Below, piece by piece: positions 10,235 through 20,051 of a stretch of 64,000 nucleotides of DNA (within the stretch, counting starts at the first letter, position 1; every line of letters begins with the position of its first letter). The position numbers and the translations under genes were made by a program. This DNA comes from Biostraticola tofi. GTDB lineage: Bacteria > Pseudomonadota > Gammaproteobacteria > Enterobacterales > Enterobacteriaceae. A model generated the notes under the pieces. It was not told the origin of the DNA, did no database searches, and saw only the letters and a program-made list of their open reading frames with translations. The stretch covers positions 25,091 to 89,090 of the forward strand of contig NZ_SMCR01000012.1 in assembly GCF_004343195.1 (NCBI RefSeq), written 5' to 3'.

Positions 10235-11602
10235 TCAGAGCGCCCAGCCGCCAGCATAGAACACCACCAACGCAACGGCGATAATGACGGTACCCAGATT
10301 CAATTTACGCCATTCCCCAGCACATATCCGGCCGATGACCAGGGTGCCGAAGCCCAGCATGATACCGGTGACAATGTTGCAGGTCAGTACGATAAACGTG
10401 GCGCAGACCAGCCCCGACATGGCATCGACAAAGTCGCTGAAATCGAGCTTGGAAACATTGCTGAGCATCAGCAGGCCAACATACATCAGCGCCGGGGCGG
10501 TGGCGTAGCCCGGCACCAGGTAAGACAGCGGAGACAGAAATAGCATCAGTAGGAACAAAATGCCGACCACGGTAGCGGTCAGTCCGGTTTTACCACCTGC
10601 AGCGGTGCCGGCCGCGGACTCAATATACACCGCCGCAGGCGCAGCACCCACCAACGATGAAAATATACTGCTCAGCGAGTCAGCGGTGAGCGCCTTACCG
10701 CCATTGATGATCTGACCGTCTTTATCCAGCAGGTCGGCCTGGCCGGCAACGGCGCGAATGGTGCCAGTGGCATCAAAAACCGCCGTCATCACCAGGGCCA
10801 AAACGCTAGGCAAGACCATCGGCTGCAGCGCACCCATAATATCCAGATCGAACATCAGTGAATGGCCGTCGGCGTTGGTCAGTGACGGCATCGCAAACAG
10901 GCCGTGCCAGGCAACGGCAGGATCAAAAGCCAAGCCCACCAGGGAAATAACAATAATGACCAGCAGGATGCCGCCGGGAACCCGTCTTTTCTCCAGACCA
11001 AATATCGCCGCCAGGCCGACCAACGACATCATCACCCCAAAAGAGGTAAAATCACCCAGTGCAACCGGTAAGCCGTCCGCCGGATTCTTCACCACCAACC
11101 CAATACCGTTGGCCGCGACGATCAGCAGAAATAGCCCAATACCGATGCCGGCACCGTGAGCCACGCCCAGCGGCAGGTTGCGCAGGATCCAGGATCGTAT
11201 TCCGGTGGCGGATATCAGGGTAAACAGCACCCCCATCAGAAATACCGCCCCCAAGGCCACCGGCACGCTTATCTGCTGGCCAATCACCAGGCTGAACGCG
11301 GTAAACGCGGTCAATGAGATAGCACAGCCGATTGCCAACGGCAGGTTGGCCCACAGCCCCATCAGCAGTGAACCGAAGGCAGCGACCAGGCAGGTGGCGA
11401 CAAAAACGGTATCGGCAGGAAAACCGGCCTTGCCCAGCATCGAGGGCACCACGATGACTGAGTACACCATCGCCAGGAAGGTCGTCAGGCCAGCCAAGAT
11501 TTCCTGGCGAACGCTGCTGCCGCGGGCGGAAATAGTGAAGAAAGCATCAAGCGAACCCGATTTCCTTACCGGCGGGTTAGATTGATGGGTGGAGCTAGAC
11601 AT
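10235..11602 (-). CDS. ghxP: Guanine/hypoxanthine permease
   Basis: NCS2/AzgA-type purine-base:proton symporter, 455 residues (E. coli GhxP/YjcD 449), with about 14 membrane helices. The sequence follows GhxP closely, including [16 protein letters not shown], the [18 protein letters not shown] helix with its conserved Asp and Thr, and the [23 protein letters not shown] segment. Its divergence from the adenine permeases favours guanine/hypoxanthine. A weak PurR-like sequence lies about 120 bp upstream. Confidence 0.95.
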   Translation of the reverse strand: MSSSTHQSNPPVRKSGSLDAFFTISARGSSVRQEILAGLTTFLAMVYSVIVVPSMLGKAGFPADTVFVATCLVAAFGSLLMGLWANLPLAIGCAISLTAFTAFSLVIGQQISVPVALGAVFLMGVLFTLISATGIRSWILRNLPLGVAHGAGIGIGLFLLIVAANGIGLVVKNPADGLPVALGDFTSFGVMMSLVGLAAIFGLEKRRVPGGILLVIIVISLVGLAFDPAVAWHGLFAMPSLTNADGHSLMFDLDIMGALQPMVLPSVLALVMTAVFDATGTIRAVAGQADLLDKDGQIINGGKALTADSLSSIFSSLVGAAPAAVYIESAAGTAAGGKTGLTATVVGILFLLMLFLSPLSYLVPGYATAPALMYVGLLMLSNVSKLDFSDFVDAMSGLVCATFIVLTCNIVTGIMLGFGTLVIGRICAGEWRKLNLGTVIIAVALVVFYAGGWAL

Positions 11603-11722
11603 AATAAATCCCCTGCAGATAACTTATAAATATTATCGGCGGCGCATCCCTGGCTCCGATGAAAAGTGGCAATCGTAGATGATTTTTAAAGCAGAAAGGC
11701 AGTCCCGCAACGCTGCATAAAA

Positions 11723-11738
11723 AGGCAAGCGATTATCG
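11723..11738 (-). promoter_or_regulatory. Weak PurR-like operator upstream of ghxP
   Basis: AGGCAAGCGATTATCG shares 9 of 16 positions with the PurR consensus ACGCAAACGTTTGCGT; the left half is good (6 of 8) and the right half poor. Purine permeases are common PurR targets, so the location is reasonable, but this match alone is weak. Confidence 0.25.
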
Positions 11739-11849
11739 GGCCAACCGCCGTAGCAGTTCAACTGTTAAAAACATCGATTGTTTGATTTAGGCCGTCATAG
11801 AGGCAATTAAGAGGTTACAGCGGCCAGATTGACCGGCCGGGAACGAAAA

Positions 11850-12506
11850 TCACTGCTGTTCACGCAGCCTGGCCCGCTGGTAGGCCGGCCGTTGCTGGAT
11901 ACGATGGATGAAGTCACCGATCGCCGGAAATCCCTCAATGCCGACCCGCGACGCCAGTGCTTCCAGCGGAAAGCTCATCTGGATATCAGCTGCGGTGAAC
12001 TGGCCATCGGCAAACCAGTTATGCTGGCTTAAATGGTCTTCAATAAATTGCCTGTGCGTTTCCAATTGCTTATCCAGATACTCTTTCTGCACACCTTTAC
12101 CGATGGCCGCGCCAATCGGACGCACCAGCAGCGGCACCGGTGGCTTGCCCAGCATACTGAATATCAGTTTCATCACCAGCGGCGGCATCAGTGATCCCTC
12201 GGCGTAATGCAACCAATAGCGGTAGACGACCCAATTTGGGCACTGGCTGTTTTCCGGACATAATAAATGTCCGACATCATAACGTTCTTCAAGGTAATCA
12301 ATAATTGCCCCCGACTCCGCCAGTACCATATCGTTATCGCTGATAATCGGCGATTTTCCCAAAGGATGGACGCGCTTGAGCGATTCCGGCGCCAGCATCG
12401 ATTTTTCCCGCTGGTAATACTTGACTTGGTAAGGCAATGAAAGCTCTTCCAATAGCCACAATATACGGTGTGAACGCGATTTATTAAGGTGATGGACGGT
12501 AATCAT
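11850..12506 (-). CDS. Glutathione S-transferase family protein
   Basis: Soluble GST of 218 residues with the two-domain layout: thioredoxin-like N-terminal domain (residues 1-80, with cis-Pro GKSPII and the glutathione-binding AESGAIIDYL motif) and an all-helical C-terminal domain with the FTAADIQMSFPLE N-capping box. An N-terminal Ser in NKSRSHR is the probable catalytic residue. The substrate is unknown. It begins the accessory block between ghxP and ssb; nearest neighbours do not reveal a pathway. Confidence 0.92.
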   Translation of the reverse strand: MITVHHLNKSRSHRILWLLEELSLPYQVKYYQREKSMLAPESLKRVHPLGKSPIISDNDMVLAESGAIIDYLEERYDVGHLLCPENSQCPNWVVYRYWLHYAEGSLMPPLVMKLIFSMLGKPPVPLLVRPIGAAIGKGVQKEYLDKQLETHRQFIEDHLSQHNWFADGQFTAADIQMSFPLEALASRVGIEGFPAIGDFIHRIQQRPAYQRARLREQQ

Positions 12507-12823
12507 CGGCGGTTCCTTTTAATGAAGTCACTGTCCTTACTGTAGTCCAGGCAACGATACTTAGGAGCAATGTCTCACTGAAAGGCCGGCATTAGCTTAA
12601 GCGCTGTTACGACTCGCGATGAAAAACCGGTGAGCGCCATGGTGCTCGGCTGGTTAACTGATATCATCTCCGATAACGGCTGATAAAGTGGCTATCGTGG
12701 CGCGACTTATCCCGGTTGCCCGAGATTTTGCATTTAATCCGGGACATGATCGGGGCTGCAGCTTTTTCTTCAGCGCAGTTATCAAGGGGCAAATCGTCAT
12801 AAGACCCATAGGCAGAGGAAATC
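12507..12823. other. Intergenic region between GST gene and crcB
   Basis: 317 bp holding divergent promoters for the GST gene (left) and crcB (right). In E. coli the soxR/soxS pair lies in this general interval; nothing resembling either was seen. An interrupted inverted repeat near 12628-12658 (AACC...GAGC / GCTC...GGTT) may fold in the crcB leader but does not match the fluoride riboswitch consensus that I know. Confidence 0.5.
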
Positions 12824-13201
12824 ATGACAAAATCATTATTGGCAGTCATTATTGGCGGCGCTGCAGGATGCGTAATCCGTTGGCTGCTGTCGATGCGGTT
12901 AAATGGATTATTTCCGAACTTGCCGCCGGGGACCCTGCTGGTCAATCTGCTGGGTGGCTTCATTATCGGCATGGCCATGGCCTTTTTTGTCCGTCAGCCT
13001 CAGTTGGACCCGGCGCTGAAGCTGCTGATTACTACCGGTTTGTGTGGCGGGATGACCACCTTTTCCACATTCTCAGCCGAAGTGGTGACGCTGCTGCAGG
13101 CGGGCAATTACCTCTGGGCCATCCTCTCGGTGATGGTGCACGTGGTCGGTTCACTGCTGATGACTATGGCGGGTTTCTTCGTCATGACGCTGCTGTTTTA
13201 G
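12824..13201 (+). CDS. crcB: Fluoride ion channel CrcB (Fluc)
   Basis: Small four-helix membrane protein that exports fluoride as a dual-topology dimer, 125 residues (E. coli CrcB 127). The signature GGAAGCVIRWLLS, the N-L-x-G (NLLGGF) segment and the central GLCGGMTTFSTFSAE motif, which forms the Na+ site and fluoride pore, are complete. An AGAGGAA ribosome-binding site precedes the ATG. In E. coli crcB lies elsewhere (near cspE), so its position here is a rearrangement or an acquisition. It converges on the carbamoyltransferase gene. Confidence 0.96.
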   Translation: MTKSLLAVIIGGAAGCVIRWLLSMRLNGLFPNLPPGTLLVNLLGGFIIGMAMAFFVRQPQLDPALKLLITTGLCGGMTTFSTFSAEVVTLLQAGNYLWAILSVMVHVVGSLLMTMAGFFVMTLLF

Positions 13202-13239
13202 CCCCCCATTTTCGGCCCGTTACGCTATGACATCCGACA

Positions 13240-14946
13240 TTAGCGCGTGACCAGTAAATCATTGATGACCAGGAAATCAAGATTGCTCTTTTCAAAGCAA
13301 TACAGCGCATCCTGCGGTGACATGACTATCGGCTCCTGATATTTGTTGAATGAGGTATTCAGAATGATGGGGATACCGGTAAGCCTGTAAAATGAAAGGA
13401 TCAAATCATGAAACAACCCGTCTTTGGCGGTTACCGTCTGCAGGCGGCAGCTGCCGTCAATATGGCAAATTGCGGGTATCTGGCCGACTTTGTCCTCGCG
13501 CAGGGTGAATACCATATTCATATACGGGTATGAATCGTTTTTCTCGACCGTGGTCCAGTCGGCCAGATACTCCTGCAATATCGAACCGGCAAAGGGCCGA
13601 AATAGCTCCCTGAGCTTAAGGGAGGAATTGATTTTGTCCCTGACATCAATATATCGCGGTGAGGCGATAATGCTTCTTGCTCCCAGCGCTCGCGGGCCAA
13701 ATTCCATTCTGCCGTCAAACACTCCGCCAATCTGGCCCCGTTCCAGCAACATCGCCACTGCCTGCCCCAGATGATGAGGCTTGTGCCAACTGTAGCCGCG
13801 TGCCGTCAGCCGGGGAATGATGCCGGTGGTAGTGAACGCCGGACCCAAGCGGGCTGAACGGTTTTGTTCCAGATTACGCTGGCACTGGCGGTGGATGAAC
13901 GGACTCAGTGCGGCACCGATCGCTGAGCCCTGATTACCCGGCGCAACCGGGATATAGATACTTTTACACGATCCCGAGACCAGCAGTTTTCCATTAAACA
14001 CCGAATTCATGGCCCCGCCGCCGGTTAATATCACCGGCAATTGGGGAAAGTAGCTCCTGAAATGATCGATGATGCTTTTGAGACTTTTTTCGTAGCAATC
14101 CTGAAGGGCGTAGGCAATATTTTTATGTTTAGGCTCAAGGGGATCATTGTGTCGCCGCGCCATTCCCAAATATTGTAATGATTTATCGCTAAGCCAGGGT
14201 GAGTCAGTTGACTCACCGTTATGAAAATTGAAAAAACGGGTATCAAGTTTGAGCCTGCCCCGGTTCACTTTTACTCGCCGGCGGAAATACTCATCCAGTA
14301 TCGGATCATGTTGCCCAAAGGGGGCAAGCCCCATAACGCGATGCTCATCAAATATCGGCTTGAATCCCAAATGCTGAGTGACTGCGCCATAAAGATAATT
14401 GAGCGAATCCGGCATATGGGACCGGTTGAGCTTTATGAAACTGCCGTGTTGATAAAGATAAACCGAAAGAGAGGAGGATTCGCCTCTGCCATCAACCACA
14501 AAAACCACCGCTTCATCGTAGCCACTGGTTTTTGCCGCGTACTGTGCATGAGATAAATGGTGGTCGATAAACCTAATGACCGGCGCCGGATATCCCTGCC
14601 ATAACCGGGTAATGACCCTGGTCACTTTATCATTAGACCGGGCGGCCATGCAGCGCCTGAGGATACGGTGAGATGTCGCGATATTCGGGCGGAAACAATT
14701 TTTCATTTCACTGAAAATGCCCTCCCACAGGCCGCCCACATCATCCCAGTAATATATAATTTCATCGATATCTGATTTATCAATATTACAATACTTAAGT
14801 GAGTAATTAACTGAGCTTGTCGGGAATACCCGTTGCCCCTTAACTCTTGTCAACCGTTCATGCTCAAGGGCGAAAAGTACTTCACCATCCTTAACCAAGG
14901 CAACGGCCGAGTCATGGCTGAATCCTGAAATACCCAGACAGATCAT
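13240..14946 (-). CDS. NodU/TobZ/CmcH-family O-carbamoyltransferase, orphan
   Basis: Predicted to transfer a carbamoyl group from carbamoyl phosphate, through carbamoyl-adenylate, to a hydroxyl of a sugar or secondary metabolite. 568 residues with both family domains: an N-terminal Kae1-like domain with the metal-binding HHLSH (His129, His130, His133) and VDGRGES, then GGGAMNS near residue 310; and a C-terminal domain with GRMEFGPRALGARSI, FRPFAGS and LNTSFN. All recognised catalytic motifs are present, so the enzyme should be active. No biosynthetic, glycosyltransferase or nodulation genes lie alongside, so the acceptor is unknown. The start has only a weak ribosome-binding site in an A-rich leader. 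Confidence 0.9.
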   Translation of the reverse strand: MICLGISGFSHDSAVALVKDGEVLFALEHERLTRVKGQRVFPTSSVNYSLKYCNIDKSDIDEIIYYWDDVGGLWEGIFSEMKNCFRPNIATSHRILRRCMAARSNDKVTRVITRLWQGYPAPVIRFIDHHLSHAQYAAKTSGYDEAVVFVVDGRGESSSLSVYLYQHGSFIKLNRSHMPDSLNYLYGAVTQHLGFKPIFDEHRVMGLAPFGQHDPILDEYFRRRVKVNRGRLKLDTRFFNFHNGESTDSPWLSDKSLQYLGMARRHNDPLEPKHKNIAYALQDCYEKSLKSIIDHFRSYFPQLPVILTGGGAMNSVFNGKLLVSGSCKSIYIPVAPGNQGSAIGAALSPFIHRQCQRNLEQNRSARLGPAFTTTGIIPRLTARGYSWHKPHHLGQAVAMLLERGQIGGVFDGRMEFGPRALGARSIIASPRYIDVRDKINSSLKLRELFRPFAGSILQEYLADWTTVEKNDSYPYMNMVFTLREDKVGQIPAICHIDGSCRLQTVTAKDGLFHDLILSFYRLTGIPIILNTSFNKYQEPIVMSPQDALYCFEKSNLDFLVINDLLVTR

Positions 14947-15628
14947 TCTTTTTTACTCTATAGAAGGTTATGAATTGAAATATTGGCTGCGGTCGTCATA
15001 TTGACCCGTCGCTAAGGCGGGTGGCGTTATGCCCTATAAGCAATTTATTTTATTATCATATATTCAATATAGTTTCAGGCTGACACATTCATAAACAACA
15101 GCTCGTTAATAATATTTTCAACCATGTTATGGTCTTATCTAATAGTGCCCGTAATTCTTACCATCGATTCTTAACGAGCACAATTCATATTTTAACAACC
15201 CTTATACACAACAACTATTTCTATTAACCCGATCTGTGCCTGTGGGTTTAATTTTAAGGGTTATGGATCAGCAGCGGAAATAAACTGCAGAATGTTTTCC
15301 AAAAGCTTTGCTAAAAATACTAACACCCTGAATATAAATAAAGTGAACAAAATGTATAAAAGGCTAGAAATGGTGTCTCATCGGGAGAATGCCAACCAGG
15401 CCTCTCCAGATAAAGCCGACAGCCTAGGTAGCGAAAATGGGGGCGTTGATCGACACAACGCTGCTGGAAACTGTCCGATATTGAGCCGTAGATCGGCGGT
15501 ATCGGGGTTGATATCTACCAACATAGAATAAATCCAGGGCATTATTTTGCAAAAAGGGGGCGCCATGCCCCCTGGTAAATCACTGACTTTGAGCGCGACG
15601 TCAGGCCAGCATCGTGTCTCGCTGTGAA
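14947..15628. other. AT-rich intergenic region
   Basis: 682 bp separating the carbamoyltransferase gene from the 3' end of the autotransporter gene; much more AT-rich than the flanking genes. It includes the carbamoyltransferase promoter region and the autotransporter terminator. A 79-codon open frame at 15292-15531 has no recognisable features and is not called. No mobile element ends were found. Confidence 0.6.
15551..15572 (-). terminator. Intrinsic terminator of the autotransporter gene
   Basis: On the minus strand a 6-bp G/C stem (GGGGGC / GCCCCC) with a 5-nt loop is followed directly by TTTTT. It lies 57 bp past the autotransporter stop codon. Confidence 0.85.
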
Positions 15629-18600
15629 CTAAAACGACCAGCTCAGTTCTGCGCCTGCGCTATTACTCTGCCGGGCACCTGACAACTGGCCGCCATAGTT
15701 GAGCGATATCAATAGATCCTCATTCGACTGAACGCCGATAGCCGCCTTCACCACGGCGCTATCGCGCGCGCTAGAGGGGCTGGCGATGGTGAAAGCATTA
15801 CCGGCATTGAAACGCAGATTCATTTCGCGTTCGGTTGGGCTGATATGGTGCTGCCAGCCTGCGGCCACCCGCAGAATGACCGACAACTGTTTGTTCAGCT
15901 GCCATCCGGTTTCACCACGTAAGCCGGTTTCGGACGTGACGGCATGCATTTCATCCTGTGCGGAATTGAGCGCGGCCAAACCGCCTTTTTCACTGAAACC
16001 TTCGCGTGTCAACGTGGTGTAGTTCAACCCTGCATAAGGTTCAAGCTGGGTAAGTCCGCGATTGAAAAGCGTCCAGCCGGCTTCAGCAAAAAGTTGAGCT
16101 GAACGGGCGTTATAGCTGGCAGTAGCGGAATCCTGCTGCAGGTTGTAAGCTATGCGCCTGTTGGTATTAATATGGTGCCAATTGATTGCCGCACCGCCTC
16201 GTAAGGCTAATGCTCCTGCAGACCAACTGCCGTAACCGGCAAAATGGAAATTATCAGCATCGGCATTGCCGCTGCGGTTGCTATCTAGGGAGGTATGCGT
16301 GTAACCCCCCGCCAGTCCGACCCGAACACCGTACAGGCCTTCGGTGTCAGAACCAAAAAGCACGCCATAAGCTGAATCATCAAAACCTGACATGCCGTTG
16401 CCAGCTTCGGTCCGTCCCCAGTTGCCGATCATCCGTGCCCAGGTGCCGTCTGTGTCTGCACGGATATCCGCGGGGTTATATCGCCCGTCCGCCTGATAAA
16501 GCCGATCATAAAGCGTGTCACGTATCTGCCCGCTTTCACTGGTCAGCGCACTGACTACGTCCGCATGCACCTGCCCGGTCAGCGCGTTGAATGCTGCACG
16601 AGCCTGATTCGGCGAAGTAGACAATAAAATCGATTCCCGTACGGGTTGCCCGTCCGGCAGCGAATCAATGGCGGCGGCAACGGCTCGCTCGTTAGCCGTC
16701 ATGGCAACCGAGGCAAATGGCCGGCTATTGCGCCCGGTAGTGAGCGTCACGCCGGATGCGTCATAAGTGAGTCCGGTACCAAGGAACAGATAATCCGGTA
16801 CTACGCTTTCAAAGGTCCCGCTGATGCCCTGGGCGGCGTCAAGGATGCGAAAACGCTTACCATTGAAGCTTGCCACTTCATCCTGCGTCAGCAGGTTAGT
16901 GGTGTTCTCTGCCAGGACTGCGACGTTACCGCCATCAATCGTAATTTTACCGGCTGCCTGCAGCAGGTCACTGCGTCCGTCCGCTGAAACTTCTACCTGG
17001 TAGAGTGAGCCACCGGCCAGGTTGGCATCGCCCGACACTCTGAGCGTACCAATCGAGTTGCCTGGCGCTAAAATACCGCCGGATGCAATGGTCAGGGAGC
17101 CGGTGGTTCCATTTCCTCCGATGCTTGCACCATCAAACACAGTGGTATTGCCAGAGTGTATTGTGGAACCATTGACGCTTAACCTGCCGGAACGTACCAG
17201 TGTATCCCCGGTATAGGTATTATCAGCGAGCAGATCAAGCGTTCCAGTACCGCTTTTGGTCAGACTGCCTGGACCGGAAATCGCTCGCTCAACCGCCAGT
17301 ATATTATCGCGGTCAGCGACATCAAGTGTGCCGCCTCCTGTTTCCAACTGCACCCGCCGGTCCAGCGTATTCATCTCGGTACCCACTACCCGCAGGGTGC
17401 CGCCGCTAAGTCTCAGCGTGGCTGCCGCCGAGCCAAGCGCGGCATCTTCATCTACGATGACGGTGCCCTTGTCCTTGATCAGGGTCTCACCGATAAAGCT
17501 GTGATCGTCGATACAGTAATCAATGATGGCCTGGCGCAGACGGGCATCAGTACTTTTGCAATTAAGTAAGGTCTTCTTTTCACTGTCGGTCAGATCAGTG
17601 AATATGGGAACCCCATCGGCGTCAGAGATCTGGCCGAGATAGACATCCGTACGCATATTATTGCGAGTGAGATAAAACTCACCGCCCCCGCTGGCAAAGG
17701 TGTTTGCTTTGTTATCCCAGACAAGTCGGCTTTTTTCGGTGCTGGCACCGCCATTCGTGGAGGAAATGAAGGTTTCCAGCCGCGGACCAATCCACCTGAA
17801 TTGGTGGGCGACCGGATCATGGTCAGACAGAGGCGTCCTGGTGCCGTCATCCCGGTTGACATAGACATCGCTGATAACGCCCAGATTAGGATCATTGGGG
17901 TCATCGTCAATCACCAACCATTTGCCGAAAGGGCGAGCAGCGAGGAAATGATCGATCTTCACCCGATGCCAACTGCCCCAGGTATTAGTATCGTCTTCGC
18001 CTGCTGATGGCCAGGTAACACTGCCGTCGTTAAGCTGATGCGGGGAAAAACCTTCACGCTCCCCCGCATTCTGCAGCAAAATAAACTGCTTTTTTAAAAT
18101 ATTCATGGTTTGCGGGGTATTGCCGGATACCGGATAGGTTTCATCTGCAAACAAATCTGAAGGAATGGGAGCAGCATCGATATCATTGGCGGGCTGGCCT
18201 TTCCATTTGCTGATAAATTGGTCCAGCGCGGTCTGGTCTTTTGCGTATTGTTTAAGCAGGCTGTAGTAAAAATCATTTGGGCTGCGGGTATAGATTCGCA
18301 GCAGTAGCTCCTGCTGGCTTTTAGAATGCAGGCCTCGTTCCGAGACATCGCCAGCATTAAGGTCTCCCGCCAGAATGAATGGCTTAGCCTGTTGTTTCGT
18401 CCATTGGTTAATCGCTTTGGCCTCAGCAATACGCCCAGCGGCACTATCCTGATAATCCATATGCACCGTGCCGACCATTATTGCCGGTCGCCCGGCATCT
18501 GCATTAACCGACTGATAGTTGATGTAGCGACCTTGCGTATTGATGCCAGGGGCCGTGTAAGTATGCTGGCTGCCGGGCAAGCGGGAGAGGAGCCCAACAT

Positions 18601-18913
18601 CGCCAATCAGTTGGCCGCTATAGTTACCCCGCCCCGCATTTTTCAGCATGTCTGGAATATCCGACACATATCTACTGTCATTGGCTTCTTGAAACAGCAG
18701 AATATCCCAGTCTCCACCGGTCATGAAACTTTCGGTCGCTTGTGGCGTTTGTTTGAATTTATTCCAGATATTTAATGAGAGAATACGGAACGAACTGTCG
18801 TCAGCCTGTGCCAGACTACTGGCAGACAGTACCAGAATGGCTCCCCAGCATAGCTTACTCGTCAGGCTTGTTCTTGTCGTACGCTTGCCTGCAACAGCAT
18901 GATTGAAATACAT
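15629..18913 (-). CDS. Autotransporter with endonuclease/exonuclease/phosphatase passenger
   Basis: Type Va secreted protein, 1094 residues from the chosen ATG at 18913, which has a GGGGA ribosome-binding site 8 nt upstream and starts directly at a signal peptide (cleavage predicted after ALA-type SLAQA, residue 37). The passenger (about 42-375) is an EEP (DNase I/sphingomyelinase-like) domain with its catalytic set: SLN (48), FQEAN, the VHMD His, GDLNAGD, DHFLAAR and the terminal SDHDP. Beta-helix segments with passenger-associated repeats (GSLTKSGTGTLDL, NTYTGDTLV) follow, and a C-terminal 12-strand barrel of about 270 residues ends in phenylalanine (SWSF). It could cleave nucleic acid, phospholipid or a phosphoester; substrate unknown. 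Confidence 0.92.
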   Translation of the reverse strand: MYFNHAVAGKRTTRTSLTSKLCWGAILVLSASSLAQADDSSFRILSLNIWNKFKQTPQATESFMTGGDWDILLFQEANDSRYVSDIPDMLKNAGRGNYSGQLIGDVGLLSRLPGSQHTYTAPGINTQGRYINYQSVNADAGRPAIMVGTVHMDYQDSAAGRIAEAKAINQWTKQQAKPFILAGDLNAGDVSERGLHSKSQQELLLRIYTRSPNDFYYSLLKQYAKDQTALDQFISKWKGQPANDIDAAPIPSDLFADETYPVSGNTPQTMNILKKQFILLQNAGEREGFSPHQLNDGSVTWPSAGEDDTNTWGSWHRVKIDHFLAARPFGKWLVIDDDPNDPNLGVISDVYVNRDDGTRTPLSDHDPVAHQFRWIGPRLETFISSTNGGASTEKSRLVWDNKANTFASGGGEFYLTRNNMRTDVYLGQISDADGVPIFTDLTDSEKKTLLNCKSTDARLRQAIIDYCIDDHSFIGETLIKDKGTVIVDEDAALGSAAATLRLSGGTLRVVGTEMNTLDRRVQLETGGGTLDVADRDNILAVERAISGPGSLTKSGTGTLDLLADNTYTGDTLVRSGRLSVNGSTIHSGNTTVFDGASIGGNGTTGSLTIASGGILAPGNSIGTLRVSGDANLAGGSLYQVEVSADGRSDLLQAAGKITIDGGNVAVLAENTTNLLTQDEVASFNGKRFRILDAAQGISGTFESVVPDYLFLGTGLTYDASGVTLTTGRNSRPFASVAMTANERAVAAAIDSLPDGQPVRESILLSTSPNQARAAFNALTGQVHADVVSALTSESGQIRDTLYDRLYQADGRYNPADIRADTDGTWARMIGNWGRTEAGNGMSGFDDSAYGVLFGSDTEGLYGVRVGLAGGYTHTSLDSNRSGNADADNFHFAGYGSWSAGALALRGGAAINWHHINTNRRIAYNLQQDSATASYNARSAQLFAEAGWTLFNRGLTQLEPYAGLNYTTLTREGFSEKGGLAALNSAQDEMHAVTSETGLRGETGWQLNKQLSVILRVAAGWQHHISPTEREMNLRFNAGNAFTIASPSSARDSAVVKAAIGVQSNEDLLISLNYGGQLSGARQSNSAGAELSWSF

Positions 18914-19172
18914 GTAAAATCCCCATGAAGAACACGATAAATCATCAGCAGGCCGCCAAAATGAGTAACCAAGCGATCTGCCCGGCAAGCAAATTTACAT
19001 ATTTATAAGACAAAATAATGACATAGCCGTTTTTTGGCGATTGTGGCGTCTTGCAAAGGTGGTAACTCGATGAGCAATATCAAACGTGCTTACCTGAACC
19101 ACCATGCAGGATGGAGCTGACTCGTCAGCGGGTGAAAAGCGGGGAAGAGTGCCGTGGCAAGGACTGCCGGAT

Positions 19173-19200
19173 AAAAAAAGCCCCGCCGAGGCAGGGCTTT
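19173..19200 (-). terminator. Intrinsic terminator of ssb
   Basis: On the minus strand AAAGCCCTGCC pairs with GGCGGGGCTTT, the latter ending in seven Ts. It lies about 40 bp beyond the ssb stop codon. Confidence 0.9.
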
Positions 19201-19238
19201 AAAGCATCATAGCTAACGATTCAGCGAAACGCGCTCAC

Positions 19239-19805
19239 TTAAAACGGAATGTCGTCGTCAAAATCCATCGGCGGCTCATTGCCGGCGGCCGGCGCATTGT
19301 TAGTCTGCGCGGCGGGACGACTGGCAGGGGCATTGCTATTGCTGCCGCTGCCCGCATTACCACTGAACTGGGCATTGTTGCCCTGCGGTTGCTGAGGCTG
19401 ACCCCATCCGCCGCCCTGGCCTGGCTGCGCGCCACCGGCGTTGGCACCGCCGCCCTGACGGCCACCGAGCATCTGCATGGTGCCGCCAACGTTAACCACT
19501 ACTTCAGTGGTGTAGCGTTCCTGGCCACCCTGATCCTGCCATTTGCGCGTCTGCAGGGCGCCTTCGATATAAACCTGGGAGCCTTTACGCAGGTATTCAC
19601 CCGCCACTTCGGCAAGTTTGCCGAACAGCACCACGCGGTGCCATTCGGTTTTTTCTTTGGTCTCGCCGGTTTGCTTGTCGCGCCAGCTCTCGGAAGTGGC
19701 CAGGGTGATGTTTGCCACCGCACCACCGTTCGGCATGTAGCGGACTTCCGGATCCTGGCCCAAGTTTCCGACAAGGATCACTTTGTTAACGCCTCTGCTG
19801 GCCAT
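19239..19805 (-). CDS. ssb: Single-stranded DNA-binding protein
   Basis: Homotetrameric ssDNA-binding protein of replication, repair and recombination; 188 residues (E. coli 178). The N-terminal OB fold (residues 1-112) is nearly identical to E. coli, followed by a glycine/glutamine/asparagine-rich linker slightly longer than usual, and the C-terminal acidic tip MDFDDDIPF that recruits partner proteins. It is divergent from uvrA, with a shared LexA box between them, so it belongs to the SOS regulon. A typical T-run terminator follows. Confidence 0.99.
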   Translation of the reverse strand: MASRGVNKVILVGNLGQDPEVRYMPNGGAVANITLATSESWRDKQTGETKEKTEWHRVVLFGKLAEVAGEYLRKGSQVYIEGALQTRKWQDQGGQERYTTEVVVNVGGTMQMLGGRQGGGANAGGAQPGQGGGWGQPQQPQGNNAQFSGNAGSGSNSNAPASRPAAQTNNAPAAGNEPPMDFDDDIPF

Positions 19806-19943
19806 GTCGACTCTCCTGATAAAATAGGTTACTTAAGTATAATCGACCAAGTTTATCACGCTACCTGCGAAAACTCACAGGCAAAGATAACTGCGATATG
19901 TATTCCTTTGTGGGTAATGCAGATCTCAACGTTGCAAACAATA

Positions 19944-19959
19944 CTGGATATTCATTCAG
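19944..19959. promoter_or_regulatory. LexA (SOS) box between ssb and uvrA
   Basis: CTGGATATTCATTCAG matches the E. coli uvrA box (CTGTATATTCATTCAG) at all but one position; the T of the left CTGT is G here. It is about 95 bp upstream of uvrA and 140 bp upstream of ssb. Confidence 0.85.
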
Positions 19960-20051
19960 CTTTTTTTGTGTCATAATTGTCCGTTTCGCGCCGATGCAGT
20001 TGCTCCAGCAGAGTCGGCGACAATTATTCATCCGGTGTCGGGATAAGTTGA

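Noticed and set aside
11829..12032. Plus-strand ORF opposite the GST gene
   Set aside because: It is the complementary strand of a well-supported coding region and has no features of its own.
12560..12823. Fluoride riboswitch upstream of crcB
   Set aside because: A GGCTGAT element at about 12679 recalls the 3' part of the fluoride aptamer, but the matching 5' part and pseudoknot were not found at the expected distance.
15292..15531. 79-codon ORF in the AT-rich gap
   Set aside because: Low-complexity start, no ribosome-binding site, no recognised domain, and a composition like non-coding DNA.
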